In this document: one piece after another, positions 33,858 through 43,533 of the stretch | How the letters are laid out: the number at the start of each line of letters is the position of its first letter | Position numbering within the stretch: the first letter of the stretch is position 1 | Source of the DNA: Mycoplana azooxidifex | GTDB lineage: Bacteria; Pseudomonadota; Alphaproteobacteria; Rhizobiales; Rhizobiaceae | DNA length: 64,000 nucleotides | Assembly: GCF_014196765.1 (NCBI RefSeq) | Contig: NZ_JACIEE010000007.1 | Location: 372,001-436,000, forward strand | Direction of reading: 5' to 3' | Made by a program: the position numbers and the translations under genes | Notes under the pieces: model-generated | Seen by the model: the letters and a program-made list of their open reading frames with translations, nothing else | Told to the model about the DNA's origin: nothing | Database searches by the model: none

Positions 33858-34317
33858 GAATGTCTCGCACGGCTCACGGCATGTTGCCCTATCACTGTGC
33901 GCAAGGACGACCCACGTAGCAAGCTCGGGCGAGCCGACAGTGCCCCTCAGCGAACCTGTACGGGAGGCGATGACGGGATTTCCGTTGGGAATGGTGCTGT
34001 GGGCAGGAGGCGTGCGAAGTCATGGGGCCGGAAAATGCGGCGGTTGCGATCGTCTGCCTGCTGGAGAGGGCAGGGCACATTACCTCCGCCGGCGGCTATC
34101 TACGGGATCTGACCCGGAGCGTTCTGAAGATTTTGCATCATCTGGTCGATGGCGCAGCGGAACGAATGGATCCTGCCAGACACCTATATTGAACCGTCCC
34201 GGCTTTACCGGAGACCCGATTGGCATGTTGCGGACATCGATGCCTGTCGTCAGTGGCATGGAACCAGAAGTGCGCAGCGTCGTTGTAGTTGCGTCTTGCA
34301 ATGGAGGATCGGCAGCC
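33858..34317. other. 460-base stretch without a recognised gene
   Basis: Open frames exist on both strands, but none has a recognisable product, a convincing start or family motifs. I see no insertion-sequence ends, RNA gene or strong hairpin in this part. Confidence 0.5.
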
Positions 34318-34497
34318 GTGAAAAAAGAGGTTGAAGCTCAGAAATCGAGAGAAAACGAGCGCCGGGACAGCTCCAAACCCGGCACGATTGTCGCCGGCCC
34401 GGATGCCCATGCGCGGGAGCGTGCTGGAAAAATGCCAACAGGCCGGAGCCCCAAATCCGGAGACGACCCTACGAAGAAGCTGGCAAACCGTTCCTAG
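34318..34497 (+). CDS. Possible small hydrophilic protein (59 residues), unknown
   Basis: A GTG start at 34318 has GGAGGA at 34303-34308, ideal spacing. The product is very polar, with Lys, Arg, Glu, Asp and Ser making up about half of it (VKKEVEAQKSRENERRDS at the N-terminus, PKSGDDPTKKLANRS at the end), and would be largely disordered. The composition resembles small stress proteins of rhizobia, but no family is recognised. It may be a chance frame; the good ribosome-binding site is the main support. Confidence 0.35.
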   Translation: MKKEVEAQKSRENERRDSSKPGTIVAGPDAHARERAGKMPTGRSPKSGDDPTKKLANRS

Positions 34498-34548
34498 CCA
34501 TGATGCCTCGGTGTGGATTGGCGGATTTCCCGCGCTCTTGAGCCGTTA

Positions 34549-34574
34549 GCCTTCCCCCGCAAGCGGGGGAAGGC
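34549..34574. terminator. Strong hairpin downstream of katG
   Basis: GCCTTCCCCCG, loop CAAG, CGGGGGAAGGC: an 11-bp perfect stem, 21 bases past the katG stop. There is no U-tract on either strand, so it may act as an mRNA-end stabiliser or a dispersed palindromic element rather than a classical terminator. It would also lie just after the possible small gene on the plus strand. Confidence 0.55.
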
Positions 34575-34595
34575 CTCAATCGAAGATCCTAACAG

Positions 34596-36797
<2,202 letters not shown>

Positions 36798-36875
36798 CTA
36801 CAGGAGACAGCGGTAACGGCTTTCACGGGTGAGCCTTGGGGATCGGCATCACAGGAATCGCCTCCCGGTGATGGA

Positions 36876-36905
36876 TGAATACCAAACTCAATCCATAAAT
36901 TCCAA
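36876..36905 (-). promoter_or_regulatory. Candidate katG promoter
   Basis: On the minus strand TTGGAA (36905-36900), 18 bases, then TATTCA (36881-36876), about 105 bases before the katG start. It lies in the katG-oxyR gap, which is AT-rich around 36880-36930. An OxyR site is expected here, but I could not pick out a convincing ATAG-N7-CTAT element. Confidence 0.3.
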
Positions 36906-36939
36906 TTGTAAAATCTAAAGGTAACGATATGCTGAGATT

Positions 36940-37857
36940 ATGAATGTCCTCACGATGAAACATCTCCGTTATTTTGACGCGCTTGCCCGGATCGGCCACT
37001 TCGGCCGTGCCGCGGAGAGCTGCGCCATCTCGCAGCCGGCGCTGTCCGTTCAGATACGGGAACTGGAGGTGATACTTGGTGCGCCGCTCGTGGAAAGAGG
37101 GGGGCGCCGCATCCGGCTCACGGGACTCGGCGAAGAGTTCGCGGGACGCACCCGCGCGATCCTGCGTGCTGTTGACGAGCTTGAAGACCTCGGCCGGGCG
37201 GCGCACGGGCCGCTTGCGGGCCGCATTCGTCTCGGCATCATTCCGACGGTAGCGCCTTATTTGCTCCCTGGCATCATAAAGGCGCTCACACAGCTATATC
37301 CCGGCCTCGATCCGCGACCGAAAGAGGCAGTTACGCATAGGCTGATTGAAGACCTGACGGAGGCGCGGCTCGACGCTGCGATCGTTGCTCTGCCGATCTC
37401 AGAGGCCGCGCTGGAGGAGGTTCCGCTCTTCGATGAGGAATTTGTACTGGTGCGACCGTTGGAGGATGCGGGCAAACCTGTGCCGGCCCCCGACCGGCTT
37501 CACGAGATGCGTTTGCTTCTTCTCGAGGAGGGGCATTGCTTCCGTGATCAGGCCCTTTCGGTCTGCAATATGACGGCATCATCGACCCGGGACTTGATGG
37601 AAGGAAGTTCGCTTTCGACGCTCGTTCAGATGGTTGGTGCGGGCATAGGCGTGACGCTTATTCCGCAGATGGCCATCGATATCGAGACACGGTCCTCGTC
37701 TGTATGCGTGTCCCGGCTTGCCGGATCTCGACCTACGCGGACGATCGGGATGGTATGGCGCAAGACCAATCCCCTGTCGGCGCAGTTCGCCCAGGTCGCG
37801 AATATCGTGCGGGAAACCGGGCTGAGCATGCAAAAGCAGTTGGATAACATCCGATGA
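36940..37857 (+). CDS. oxyR: Hydrogen-peroxide-sensing LysR regulator OxyR
   Basis: 305 residues. The N-terminal helix-turn-helix (HFGRAAESCAISQPALSVQI) is followed by the effector domain. The redox switch is conserved: EEGHCFRDQALSVC gives Cys200 and Cys209, equivalent to Cys199 and Cys208 of the E. coli protein. Oxidation to a disulfide turns it into an activator, here most obviously of the divergent katG. The ribosome-binding site is weak (AAAGG lies 20 bases upstream), and ATG at residue 6 is an alternative. Confidence 0.95.
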   Translation: MNVLTMKHLRYFDALARIGHFGRAAESCAISQPALSVQIRELEVILGAPLVERGGRRIRLTGLGEEFAGRTRAILRAVDELEDLGRAAHGPLAGRIRLGIIPTVAPYLLPGIIKALTQLYPGLDPRPKEAVTHRLIEDLTEARLDAAIVALPISEAALEEVPLFDEEFVLVRPLEDAGKPVPAPDRLHEMRLLLLEEGHCFRDQALSVCNMTASSTRDLMEGSSLSTLVQMVGAGIGVTLIPQMAIDIETRSSSVCVSRLAGSRPTRTIGMVWRKTNPLSAQFAQVANIVRETGLSMQKQLDNIR

Positions 37858-37998
37858 ATTGAAACCGGTATGCCAAGCGTCGAAACTGCAGCTAGTGGCG
37901 GCGCCTGGCAGGGGATGCCGAGCGCGGAGAGGAATCGGTTCTTGTTGACCGCATAGGGGGGCCTTCATCGACACGACGCCATGCCCGCGTGCCTGAGG

Positions 37999-38892
37999 TC
38001 ATCGGGTTACGTATGGCTTCGGTTTCTTGTCGGTCCACTGTGGCGGAAGACCGTATTTGCCCGCGACGGCGCCCAGCACTCCCGGGGCTCGACCAAACGT
38101 TTCACACGCGGGGTACTTGGGCTTTCCTCCGAACCAGGACTGCACCCGCTGCCTTGAAGGAACCGAAATGTTGAGCATCTTCGGCTCCTTGCCAGTGATC
38201 AACATTCGCGAAAAGTCACTCGCGAACTTTGTCGCTTGGCCATACGCATCACCCACCTCGGAATACCGGGGTTTGTCCTGGATGAAGTTCGCTCCGCGGC
38301 CCCACATCATCGCCGCGCGCTGTGTACTGACTCTATCGACGGCTTCCGCCTCAACGGCGAGACCACCGAGACCGAACGGTATACGGGGTATGCCAACGAG
38401 CGGTACATTGTCGGGAAGTGCAAAGCCGCCGCCAACGCTAACAACCGTCGCAGCGCCCGCCACAGTCTTGTTCGTCGGCACTATATCGGTGACGACGGAC
38501 CGGATCGTCAAATCCGCCGGTTGGTCAGAAGGGACCATTCGATATTTGTCGCTGAGTGCAATGCATAAGGCCCGGTCGAGCACGTTGGACACCAGAGAAC
38601 GGTCAGCCTCCGATTTGATCTTCGATGCAGCGATGAAGGTAAAGCTAGTCGGGACAATCCGGACCGTCTTCACCTGGGCCAGTTGCCGGCCATCGACGTA
38701 AAGCCGCCGCTTCTTGCCCAGCTTACCCTTTGCTGGGCCAAGATTGCTGTAGGAGGTCAGTGTTCCACTTTCTTTCATGGGCATCGAGGTGCATCCCGTG
38801 GCGGCGAGGGCCATGCCTATTGCCAGGGCAGGAAGCAAACGCCTTGGCGGTTCGTCAGCCAAGCGACGGAAGAAATGAAGATTGCTGCGCAC
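37999..38892 (-). CDS. DUF3313-type outer-membrane or periplasmic lipoprotein
   Basis: 297 residues. A lipobox is present near residues 31-34 (LAATGC-TS) after a hydrophobic stretch, so it is a lipoprotein. The opening MKESGTLTSYSNLGPAKGK and the middle LCIALSDKYRMVPSDQPADLTIRSVVTDIVPTN match the DUF3313 pattern. A glycine-rich segment follows (SVGGGFALPDNVPLVGIPRIPFGLGGL). Function unknown. It stands alone: oxyR ends 141 bases away on the other strand, and the histidine-kinase gene ends 157 bases upstream. Confidence 0.78.
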   Translation of the reverse strand: MRSNLHFFRRLADEPPRRLLPALAIGMALAATGCTSMPMKESGTLTSYSNLGPAKGKLGKKRRLYVDGRQLAQVKTVRIVPTSFTFIAASKIKSEADRSLVSNVLDRALCIALSDKYRMVPSDQPADLTIRSVVTDIVPTNKTVAGAATVVSVGGGFALPDNVPLVGIPRIPFGLGGLAVEAEAVDRVSTQRAAMMWGRGANFIQDKPRYSEVGDAYGQATKFASDFSRMLITGKEPKMLNISVPSRQRVQSWFGGKPKYPACETFGRAPGVLGAVAGKYGLPPQWTDKKPKPYVTR

Positions 38893-39049
38893 TTTCGCTG
38901 GCCTCCAATGGTGATTTCGGGAGGACAGTCGGCGCGAAGGATTGCCGCAGCATTACAAGGGAATCTTCCAGGACAGAAACTGGCGCGGAAGCATCAAAAC
39001 AAATGAAACAGTGGCTACTGTCGAGGTGGACGGCAATCCCGTCTCCGTA

Positions 39050-40390
39050 TCAAAGGAGAATGGAAACTTTCGTACCCTGTTGATCGCTTTGCATAAACAC
39101 GCGCCCACCGTGATTGGCGACAACCTGTTTGACCAGGCTCAGTCCCAGCCCGGCGCCTTGGCTTTTCGGCGTCACACGGTAAAACGGCTCGAAAACAAGT
39201 TCCTGATGATCAGCCGGTATGCCTGGGCCCTGGTCAGCCACCGCAACCGCGCCATCTGCCGAAACCGAAACGGCAATCTCCCCCTGGCCCTCGCAGTGAT
39301 CGATTGCATTTCTAATCAGATTGCTAACGGCTCTTGCCAACGCAGGCGTGTTACCGTTGCGTTCCAGCCTCACAACGTCGCTGTGAAACGAAATCTGATA
39401 GCCCGCAGCGATCGCCACAGGAGCAATGTCTGCCACGACCGTCTTTGCAAGTTCCACCAGATCCACCGTGCCATCAGGGTCCACCGATTGGTCATTGCGC
39501 TCGAAGTCGAGGAGCTGCTCGGCCGTGTCGGCCAAACGCGCAACATCGTCCAACAGACGCCTGCGCTCCTGCCCCTCGGGCATTCCGTCGATCCGTGTCT
39601 GCATGATCGCGATCGGTGTTCTGAGCTCATGGGCCGCGTCGATCAGGAAGCGCTGGCGTTTCCTGGCTTCGTCCTCAAGACGATCGAGCGTTCCGTTGAA
39701 AGCGGTAACCAGAGGAGCGACTTCATTGGGGATGCCATCCACGGGAAGGCGTGCTCCGCGTCGGCGCGGATCGATTTGCGCTGCTCTTTCAGCGACGTCG
39801 CTCACCCGCGCAAGCGCGCGGCCGACGCTTCGTGGAACGGCAAGAAAAATCGCAGGCAGAGCGACCGCGAGCAGTGAGACATAGATCGGGTAGGCTCGGG
39901 CCAAAAGGGCGAAAACGGGCGAGCCTTTGTCTGCCACGCCACCAAACAGAATTCTGACCTCACCCATCGCTGTTTCGACATCGTCAATTGTCGCGATCTC
40001 ATTTGCCGCAGCGGATCCGCGTAGGTCTGCGTCGTCGAACAGATGAACCAGATGCGCGAGTTCAGCATAGGCCGGGGGGATGGTGCCATAAGATACCGAC
40101 ACACCATCCGTCGTGGCCACCACATACCAGAGCGAGTTGTTCCGCTCCTTGAGCGACCTGAGCTCCGGCGTTTCTTGTAACGCCAAACGTCCCTGGCTAT
40201 CGCGTGCCGCTGCCCCGGCTATCGCTGAACCGACCGTCTCCTCCATGGCAATGTTCGGCGACATGATCGTAGCGGCCCAGACGCAAAGCCCGAGGATTAC
40301 CGCGGCGACAACGACAACGATGACCAGACTGAGCTGCCAACCCAGCCTCCACCACAACGAAGGGTTCGAGTTGCCTGCCGTGCGCATCAT
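39050..40390 (-). CDS. Membrane sensor histidine kinase
   Basis: 446 residues. Two membrane segments (about 20-42 and 168-188) flank a periplasmic sensor of about 125 residues. A HAMP linker follows, then the phospho-acceptor site DAAHELRTPIAIM (His254) and the ATPase domain with NLIRNAIDHCEG, VADQGPGIP and GAGLGLSLVK. It starts in a 4-base overlap with the response-regulator gene (40387-40390). The signal is unknown. The genes upstream on the same strand (cupredoxin, DUF4142, ECF sigma factor) hint at metal or envelope redox stress. Confidence 0.92.
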   Translation of the reverse strand: MMRTAGNSNPSLWWRLGWQLSLVIVVVVAAVILGLCVWAATIMSPNIAMEETVGSAIAGAAARDSQGRLALQETPELRSLKERNNSLWYVVATTDGVSVSYGTIPPAYAELAHLVHLFDDADLRGSAAANEIATIDDVETAMGEVRILFGGVADKGSPVFALLARAYPIYVSLLAVALPAIFLAVPRSVGRALARVSDVAERAAQIDPRRRGARLPVDGIPNEVAPLVTAFNGTLDRLEDEARKRQRFLIDAAHELRTPIAIMQTRIDGMPEGQERRRLLDDVARLADTAEQLLDFERNDQSVDPDGTVDLVELAKTVVADIAPVAIAAGYQISFHSDVVRLERNGNTPALARAVSNLIRNAIDHCEGQGEIAVSVSADGAVAVADQGPGIPADHQELVFEPFYRVTPKSQGAGLGLSLVKQVVANHGGRVFMQSDQQGTKVSILL

Positions 40391-41058
40391 TCGTCCTTCA
40401 GGAGATATCCGACGCCCCGGATATTGTGGATTGCAACGCCCGAGCCGGCATCCGCCAGTCGTTTCCGCAGTCGTGATATGTGCGCATCGAGAGCATTGGA
40501 CTGGATCTCTTCCTCGTAGTTATAGACCGCCTCTTCCAGCGTCGACCGCCGGACGGTCTTGTTCTTTCGCTTCGCGAGCGCGATGAGAACCAGGAGTTCG
40601 CGCCTGGGAAGATCGAATTGCGTCGAGTCGATAGCAACGTTCAGATGCAGCGGATTGATCACCATGCGACCGGCAACAATCTCCGTCTCTGCAAGGTTTG
40701 TAGGCCGCCGGAGGACTGCGCGCACGCGCGCCATGAGTTCCTCGACGAGGAACGGCTTGCCGAGATAGTCATCGGCGCCGATGTCCAGCCCCTCGACACG
40801 CTCCAGCGGTTCGTTTCGTGCCGTCAGGACGATGATTGGGGTGTCGCGCCCTGACCGTCTCAGCTTTGGAACGAACGTTAGCCCTTCTCCGTCAGGCAGA
40901 CGTCGGTCCAGTAGGATGGCATCGTAGTCGTTCTGCAGCGTCAATTCGAACGCGTCGGCGAGATGCGTTGTGTGGTCGGTGACGATACCGTGCTTGGCGA
41001 GGGCAACTGCCAATGCCGCCGCCAGTTCCTTCTCGTCCTCTATCAGCAGAAGTCTCAT
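40387..41058 (-). CDS. OmpR/PhoB-type response regulator
   Basis: 223 residues from ATG 41058 (MRLLLIEDEKEL); the longer open frame upstream has no family similarity. The receiver has the acidic pair in IEDE, Asp51 in AILLDRRLPDGEG and the conserved Lys in GADDYLGKPF. The C-terminal winged helix ends ALDAHISRLRKRL and IHNIRGVGYLL, typical of OmpR-class regulators. It is followed by its kinase in the same operon. Confidence 0.93.
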   Translation of the reverse strand: MRLLLIEDEKELAAALAVALAKHGIVTDHTTHLADAFELTLQNDYDAILLDRRLPDGEGLTFVPKLRRSGRDTPIIVLTARNEPLERVEGLDIGADDYLGKPFLVEELMARVRAVLRRPTNLAETEIVAGRMVINPLHLNVAIDSTQFDLPRRELLVLIALAKRKNKTVRRSTLEEAVYNYEEEIQSNALDAHISRLRKRLADAGSGVAIHNIRGVGYLLKDE

Positions 41059-41244
41059 CTTTCCGTCACCCTTCCGTCCCGCGTTCTCCGCCACGAAGGT
41101 TGCAGCAGCATTACGGAAACAGGACGGCCGTGCGGTGATGCTGCTGCAATTGTCGAACCCCGGCAATCAAAGTCATGCAAATGCCGGCGCACTCGGTTGC
41201 CATGCGCATGAATTTCAAGAGCGCGATCGCCTTAAGACAGACGC

Positions 41245-41266
41245 TGCCGGGCACATTTGCCCGGCA
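41245..41266 (-). terminator. Hairpin ending the cupredoxin operon
   Basis: TGCCGGGCA, loop CATT, TGCCCGGCA: a perfect 9-bp stem 11 bases past the cupredoxin stop on the minus strand. It lacks a clean U-tract (GCGTCTGTCTT follows on that strand) but is well placed as a terminator before the two-component genes. Confidence 0.55.
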
Positions 41267-41277
41267 ACGGATGTGTG

Positions 41278-41610
41278 TCAGGCAACCACTTTGATCCGCC
41301 CTGTCATGTTTGGATGGAACCGGCAATAGTAGCCGACCGTATCGTCTGCCGTCGCGACATGGGTCGCCGACTTGCCGGGTGGGATGAGGACTTCCCACCC
41401 GCCCTTGACGGTGGCGGTGTGGGCGAAGGGATCCCTGTTGATCCATTCGATGGTCTCGCCCGCCTTTACGTCAATGTCGGCAGGTTGGAAGCCGAGGTTT
41501 TCGATCATGACATGAACCTTGCCGTTATGGGCGCGGGCAGACGCGCCACCAGCCAGCACGGCAGCACCCGTCATAAGAAGCTGCCGCCGGCTGAGAAGGT
41601 CCGGCGTCAT
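41278..41610 (-). CDS. Periplasmic cupredoxin (plastocyanin/amicyanin-like)
   Basis: 110 residues. A Tat-like signal is visible (SRRQLLMTGAAVLAGG). The mature domain has a complete type 1 copper site: His64 in FAHTATV, then Cys96, His99 and Met102 in YYCRFHPNM. GFQPADIDVKAGETIEWIN is the family start. It carries electrons or binds copper in the periplasm. It overlaps the upstream DUF4142 gene by 4 bases and is the last gene of an ECF-sigma-controlled operon. Confidence 0.92.
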   Translation of the reverse strand: MTPDLLSRRQLLMTGAAVLAGGASARAHNGKVHVMIENLGFQPADIDVKAGETIEWINRDPFAHTATVKGGWEVLIPPGKSATHVATADDTVGYYCRFHPNMTGRIKVVA

Positions 41611-42128
41611 TTCAGGCCTGCTGCGACATGCTCGGCGTGCTGCTGGTGGCCCTGGAACAATTTCAGGCCGGTTTCCAGCAGGCTCTTCAGCTCCGCATTC
41701 TGCGCCGAGGGGATGAGCAGGGTTTCGAGCGCACCATTCACCTGCCTATGATAAGCCACCTCGTTGTCGATATAGGCCTTGTCGAAAGCGGCGCCGTCGA
41801 GTTTGCCGAGCTCGGTGCGCCTTTCCTCGGCCGCCTTGGCGAGCGCCTGGCTGGTGGCGTTGTCCTCCGGTATCACGTTGAGCTTCTTGACGAGCGCCAG
41901 CGCCATATCGTTGACGGCCTCGTGGTCCTTTTGCATCGACTGGGCGAAGGCAACGACGTCGGGGGTCTTCGTCTTCGAGAGCGCGAGCTCGGCCGCCTCC
42001 ACGTCGATGACGCCGGCGCTGTAGGCGATATGAGCGATCTGCGGGTCGGTCGGCTTGTCGGCGGCCATCGCAAAGGTGGCGCTGAGAGCGAGGCAGGTCG
42101 CGGCAAGTGCGGCAAAGTGGGTCTTCAT
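41607..42128 (-). CDS. Secreted DUF4142 protein (ferritin-like four-helix bundle)
   Basis: 173 residues from ATG 42128 (GGAGATC upstream). Sec signal peptide MKTHFAALAATCLALSATFAMA, cleaved before ADK. The mature part is helical: HIAYSAGVIDVEAAELAL, VAFAQSMQKDHEAVNDMALA and FDKAYIDNEVAYHRQVNGAL belong to DUF4142, with conserved His and Glu residues. Function unknown; members often sit with ECF sigma factors or stress genes. A promoter nearly identical to that of the sigma factor lies 47-75 bases upstream. Confidence 0.88.
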   Translation of the reverse strand: MKTHFAALAATCLALSATFAMAADKPTDPQIAHIAYSAGVIDVEAAELALSKTKTPDVVAFAQSMQKDHEAVNDMALALVKKLNVIPEDNATSQALAKAAEERRTELGKLDGAAFDKAYIDNEVAYHRQVNGALETLLIPSAQNAELKSLLETGLKLFQGHQQHAEHVAAGLK

Positions 42129-42174
42129 CGGGATCTCCTCGGCGCCGGTCGGCGCCTGTTTCGTTCGACGCTGC

Positions 42175-42203
42175 ATTGGATGCCGGCGTGCCGAGGAGGT
42201 TCC
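42175..42203 (-). promoter_or_regulatory. ECF-sigma promoter of the DUF4142-cupredoxin operon
   Basis: On the minus strand GGAACC (42203-42198), 17 bases, TCCAAT (42180-42175). The 13 bases GCCGGCATCCAAT at the -10 end and the GGAACC box recur at identical spacing in front of the sigma-factor gene (42919-42947). It lies immediately after the sigma-factor stop codon. Confidence 0.72.
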
Positions 42204-42205
42204 CG

Positions 42206-42895
42206 TTATTTTTCCAGCCCGAGCTTTGTGATGACCGCCTCCGTCAGTCGGTCGCAGCGTACGCCGGCGAAAGGAAAAGCGTCCATCAGCACAGGGCCGA
42301 TCTGCGCCTCCAGCCGGCTTCGGATCAGTTTTCGCGCACGATGAAGACGTGTTTTCACCGTTGCCGCCGGCAGGTCGAGCAGCGCCGCGGTCTCTTCCAC
42401 GCTCAGGCCCTCGATGACGCGGGCAACGAAGACAAGGCGGAAGGCTTCGGGAAGCGCGTCGGTTGCCTCTTCGACGAGGTGGAGAAGCTGTCGCTGCGCC
42501 ATAACGCGCTCCGGATCTGCTGTGGAGGAGGTGAGCGGGAAGGGAATGACCGCGGCTTCGGTCAGGCAACGCGCGGGGGAGACGCGTTTCAGCCGCTTCT
42601 GCCCGCGAAGCCGCATGAGCGCCGTGTTGAGAGCGATGCGCGACAGCCAGGTCGACAGCGACGCCTGTCCCTGGAACCCTTCGAGACTGGCGAAGGCCTT
42701 AAGATACGCTTCCTGCAACACGTCCTCCGCATCAGCATTGTTGCGGACCACGGCCCGGACGAGCCGGTAGAGGCGCTGGTTGTGGATCTTGATAATCTGT
42801 CGGGCGGCCTGCGGATCGCCCGCCACGGCGCTGCGGATCAGGCTGGCTTCCTCCGCTGGGAAGGAGGCAAGGGGAATGTTCTGCAAAGCTGGCAT
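42206..42895 (-). CDS. ECF RNA polymerase sigma factor
   Basis: 229 residues. Region 2 reads LYRLVRAVVRNNADAEDVLQEAYLKAFASL with the core-binding and -10 recognition helices. Region 4 reads LPEAFRLVFVARVIEGLSVEETAALL followed by LPAATVKTRLHRARKLI. There is no adjacent anti-sigma gene, unlike the second ECF gene in this window. Its own promoter carries GGAACC-N17-TCCAAT, so positive autoregulation is likely. The DUF4142 and cupredoxin genes follow under a copy of the same promoter. Confidence 0.92.
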   Translation of the reverse strand: MPALQNIPLASFPAEEASLIRSAVAGDPQAARQIIKIHNQRLYRLVRAVVRNNADAEDVLQEAYLKAFASLEGFQGQASLSTWLSRIALNTALMRLRGQKRLKRVSPARCLTEAAVIPFPLTSSTADPERVMAQRQLLHLVEEATDALPEAFRLVFVARVIEGLSVEETAALLDLPAATVKTRLHRARKLIRSRLEAQIGPVLMDAFPFAGVRCDRLTEAVITKLGLEK

Positions 42896-42918
42896 CGGCG
42901 TGCTCCTTTCGGGACAGT

Positions 42919-42947
42919 ATTGGATGCCGGCTGTCCTGCAAGGTTCC
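42919..42947 (-). promoter_or_regulatory. ECF-sigma promoter of the sigma-factor gene (autoregulation)
   Basis: On the minus strand GGAACC (42947-42942), 17 bases, TCCAAT (42924-42919), 24 bases before the sigma-factor ATG. It shares GCCGGCATCCAAT and the spacing with the promoter at 42175-42203. GGAAC at -35 is the usual ECF recognition element. Confidence 0.72.
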
Positions 42948-42998
42948 TGGGAAGCGTTTTTTTGCGAGGCAACACAATTCCTGGAGCGACATCCTGCC

Positions 42999-43523
42999 TT
43001 AACCTCGGTTCCCGGTTAGAGAAGGATAACTGTCCACGCTCTCTCGCAATTCGGCCAGCCGGCCGCGCATTCCATCAATCTCCGAGACCTGCGTCGCCAG
43101 GATCTTCTCGGCGATTTCCCTCACGAGAGGGTCACGCCCGTGAAGAAGTACAAGCCGAGCCATCTCGGTGGCGCCCCAATGGTGGGGGATCATCATGGCG
43201 AGGAAATCGAGGTCAGGGTCGCCGGACGGTGGATCGGCGTGCATATCACGGTTCATCTTGTCCATGCCGGTGTGCATTTCGGCGATGAACCGTGAATAAG
43301 CTTTAGGGTCGACACCTAGCTCCGTTGATGCCCCCGCCCTATACCCTGCATACTCGCCATCTGCCCCATTTGATGAGGATTCTGCTTGAGACGCCATCTG
43401 GCTGGGATCCGAGGAGCAAATATCATCAAGAAAGGGAGCCTTCGACCCTGCATCGGCGAGGTTCGCCACCGCAGGGCCAGCAAATGAAAATGTCGAAAAA
43501 AGTGATCGACGCGCCTGGGGCAT
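42999..43523 (-). CDS. Exported DUF305 protein
   Basis: 174 residues from ATG 43523, preceded by GGAGGGTAAC. An N-terminal export signal is probable (QARRSLFSTFSFAGPAVANLA). The DUF305 core is clear: FIAEMHTGMDKMNRDMHADP and FLAMMIPHHWGATEMARLVL, with the paired His of IPHH and several Met residues that could bind metal, followed by a long helix (EIAEKILATQVSEIDGMRGRL). It starts 10 bases after the beta-propeller gene ends and is probably co-transcribed with it. Members are often found with copper or heavy-metal genes. Confidence 0.87.
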   Translation of the reverse strand: MPQARRSLFSTFSFAGPAVANLADAGSKAPFLDDICSSDPSQMASQAESSSNGADGEYAGYRAGASTELGVDPKAYSRFIAEMHTGMDKMNRDMHADPPSGDPDLDFLAMMIPHHWGATEMARLVLLHGRDPLVREIAEKILATQVSEIDGMRGRLAELRESVDSYPSLTGNRG

Positions 43524-43533
43524 GTTACCCTCC

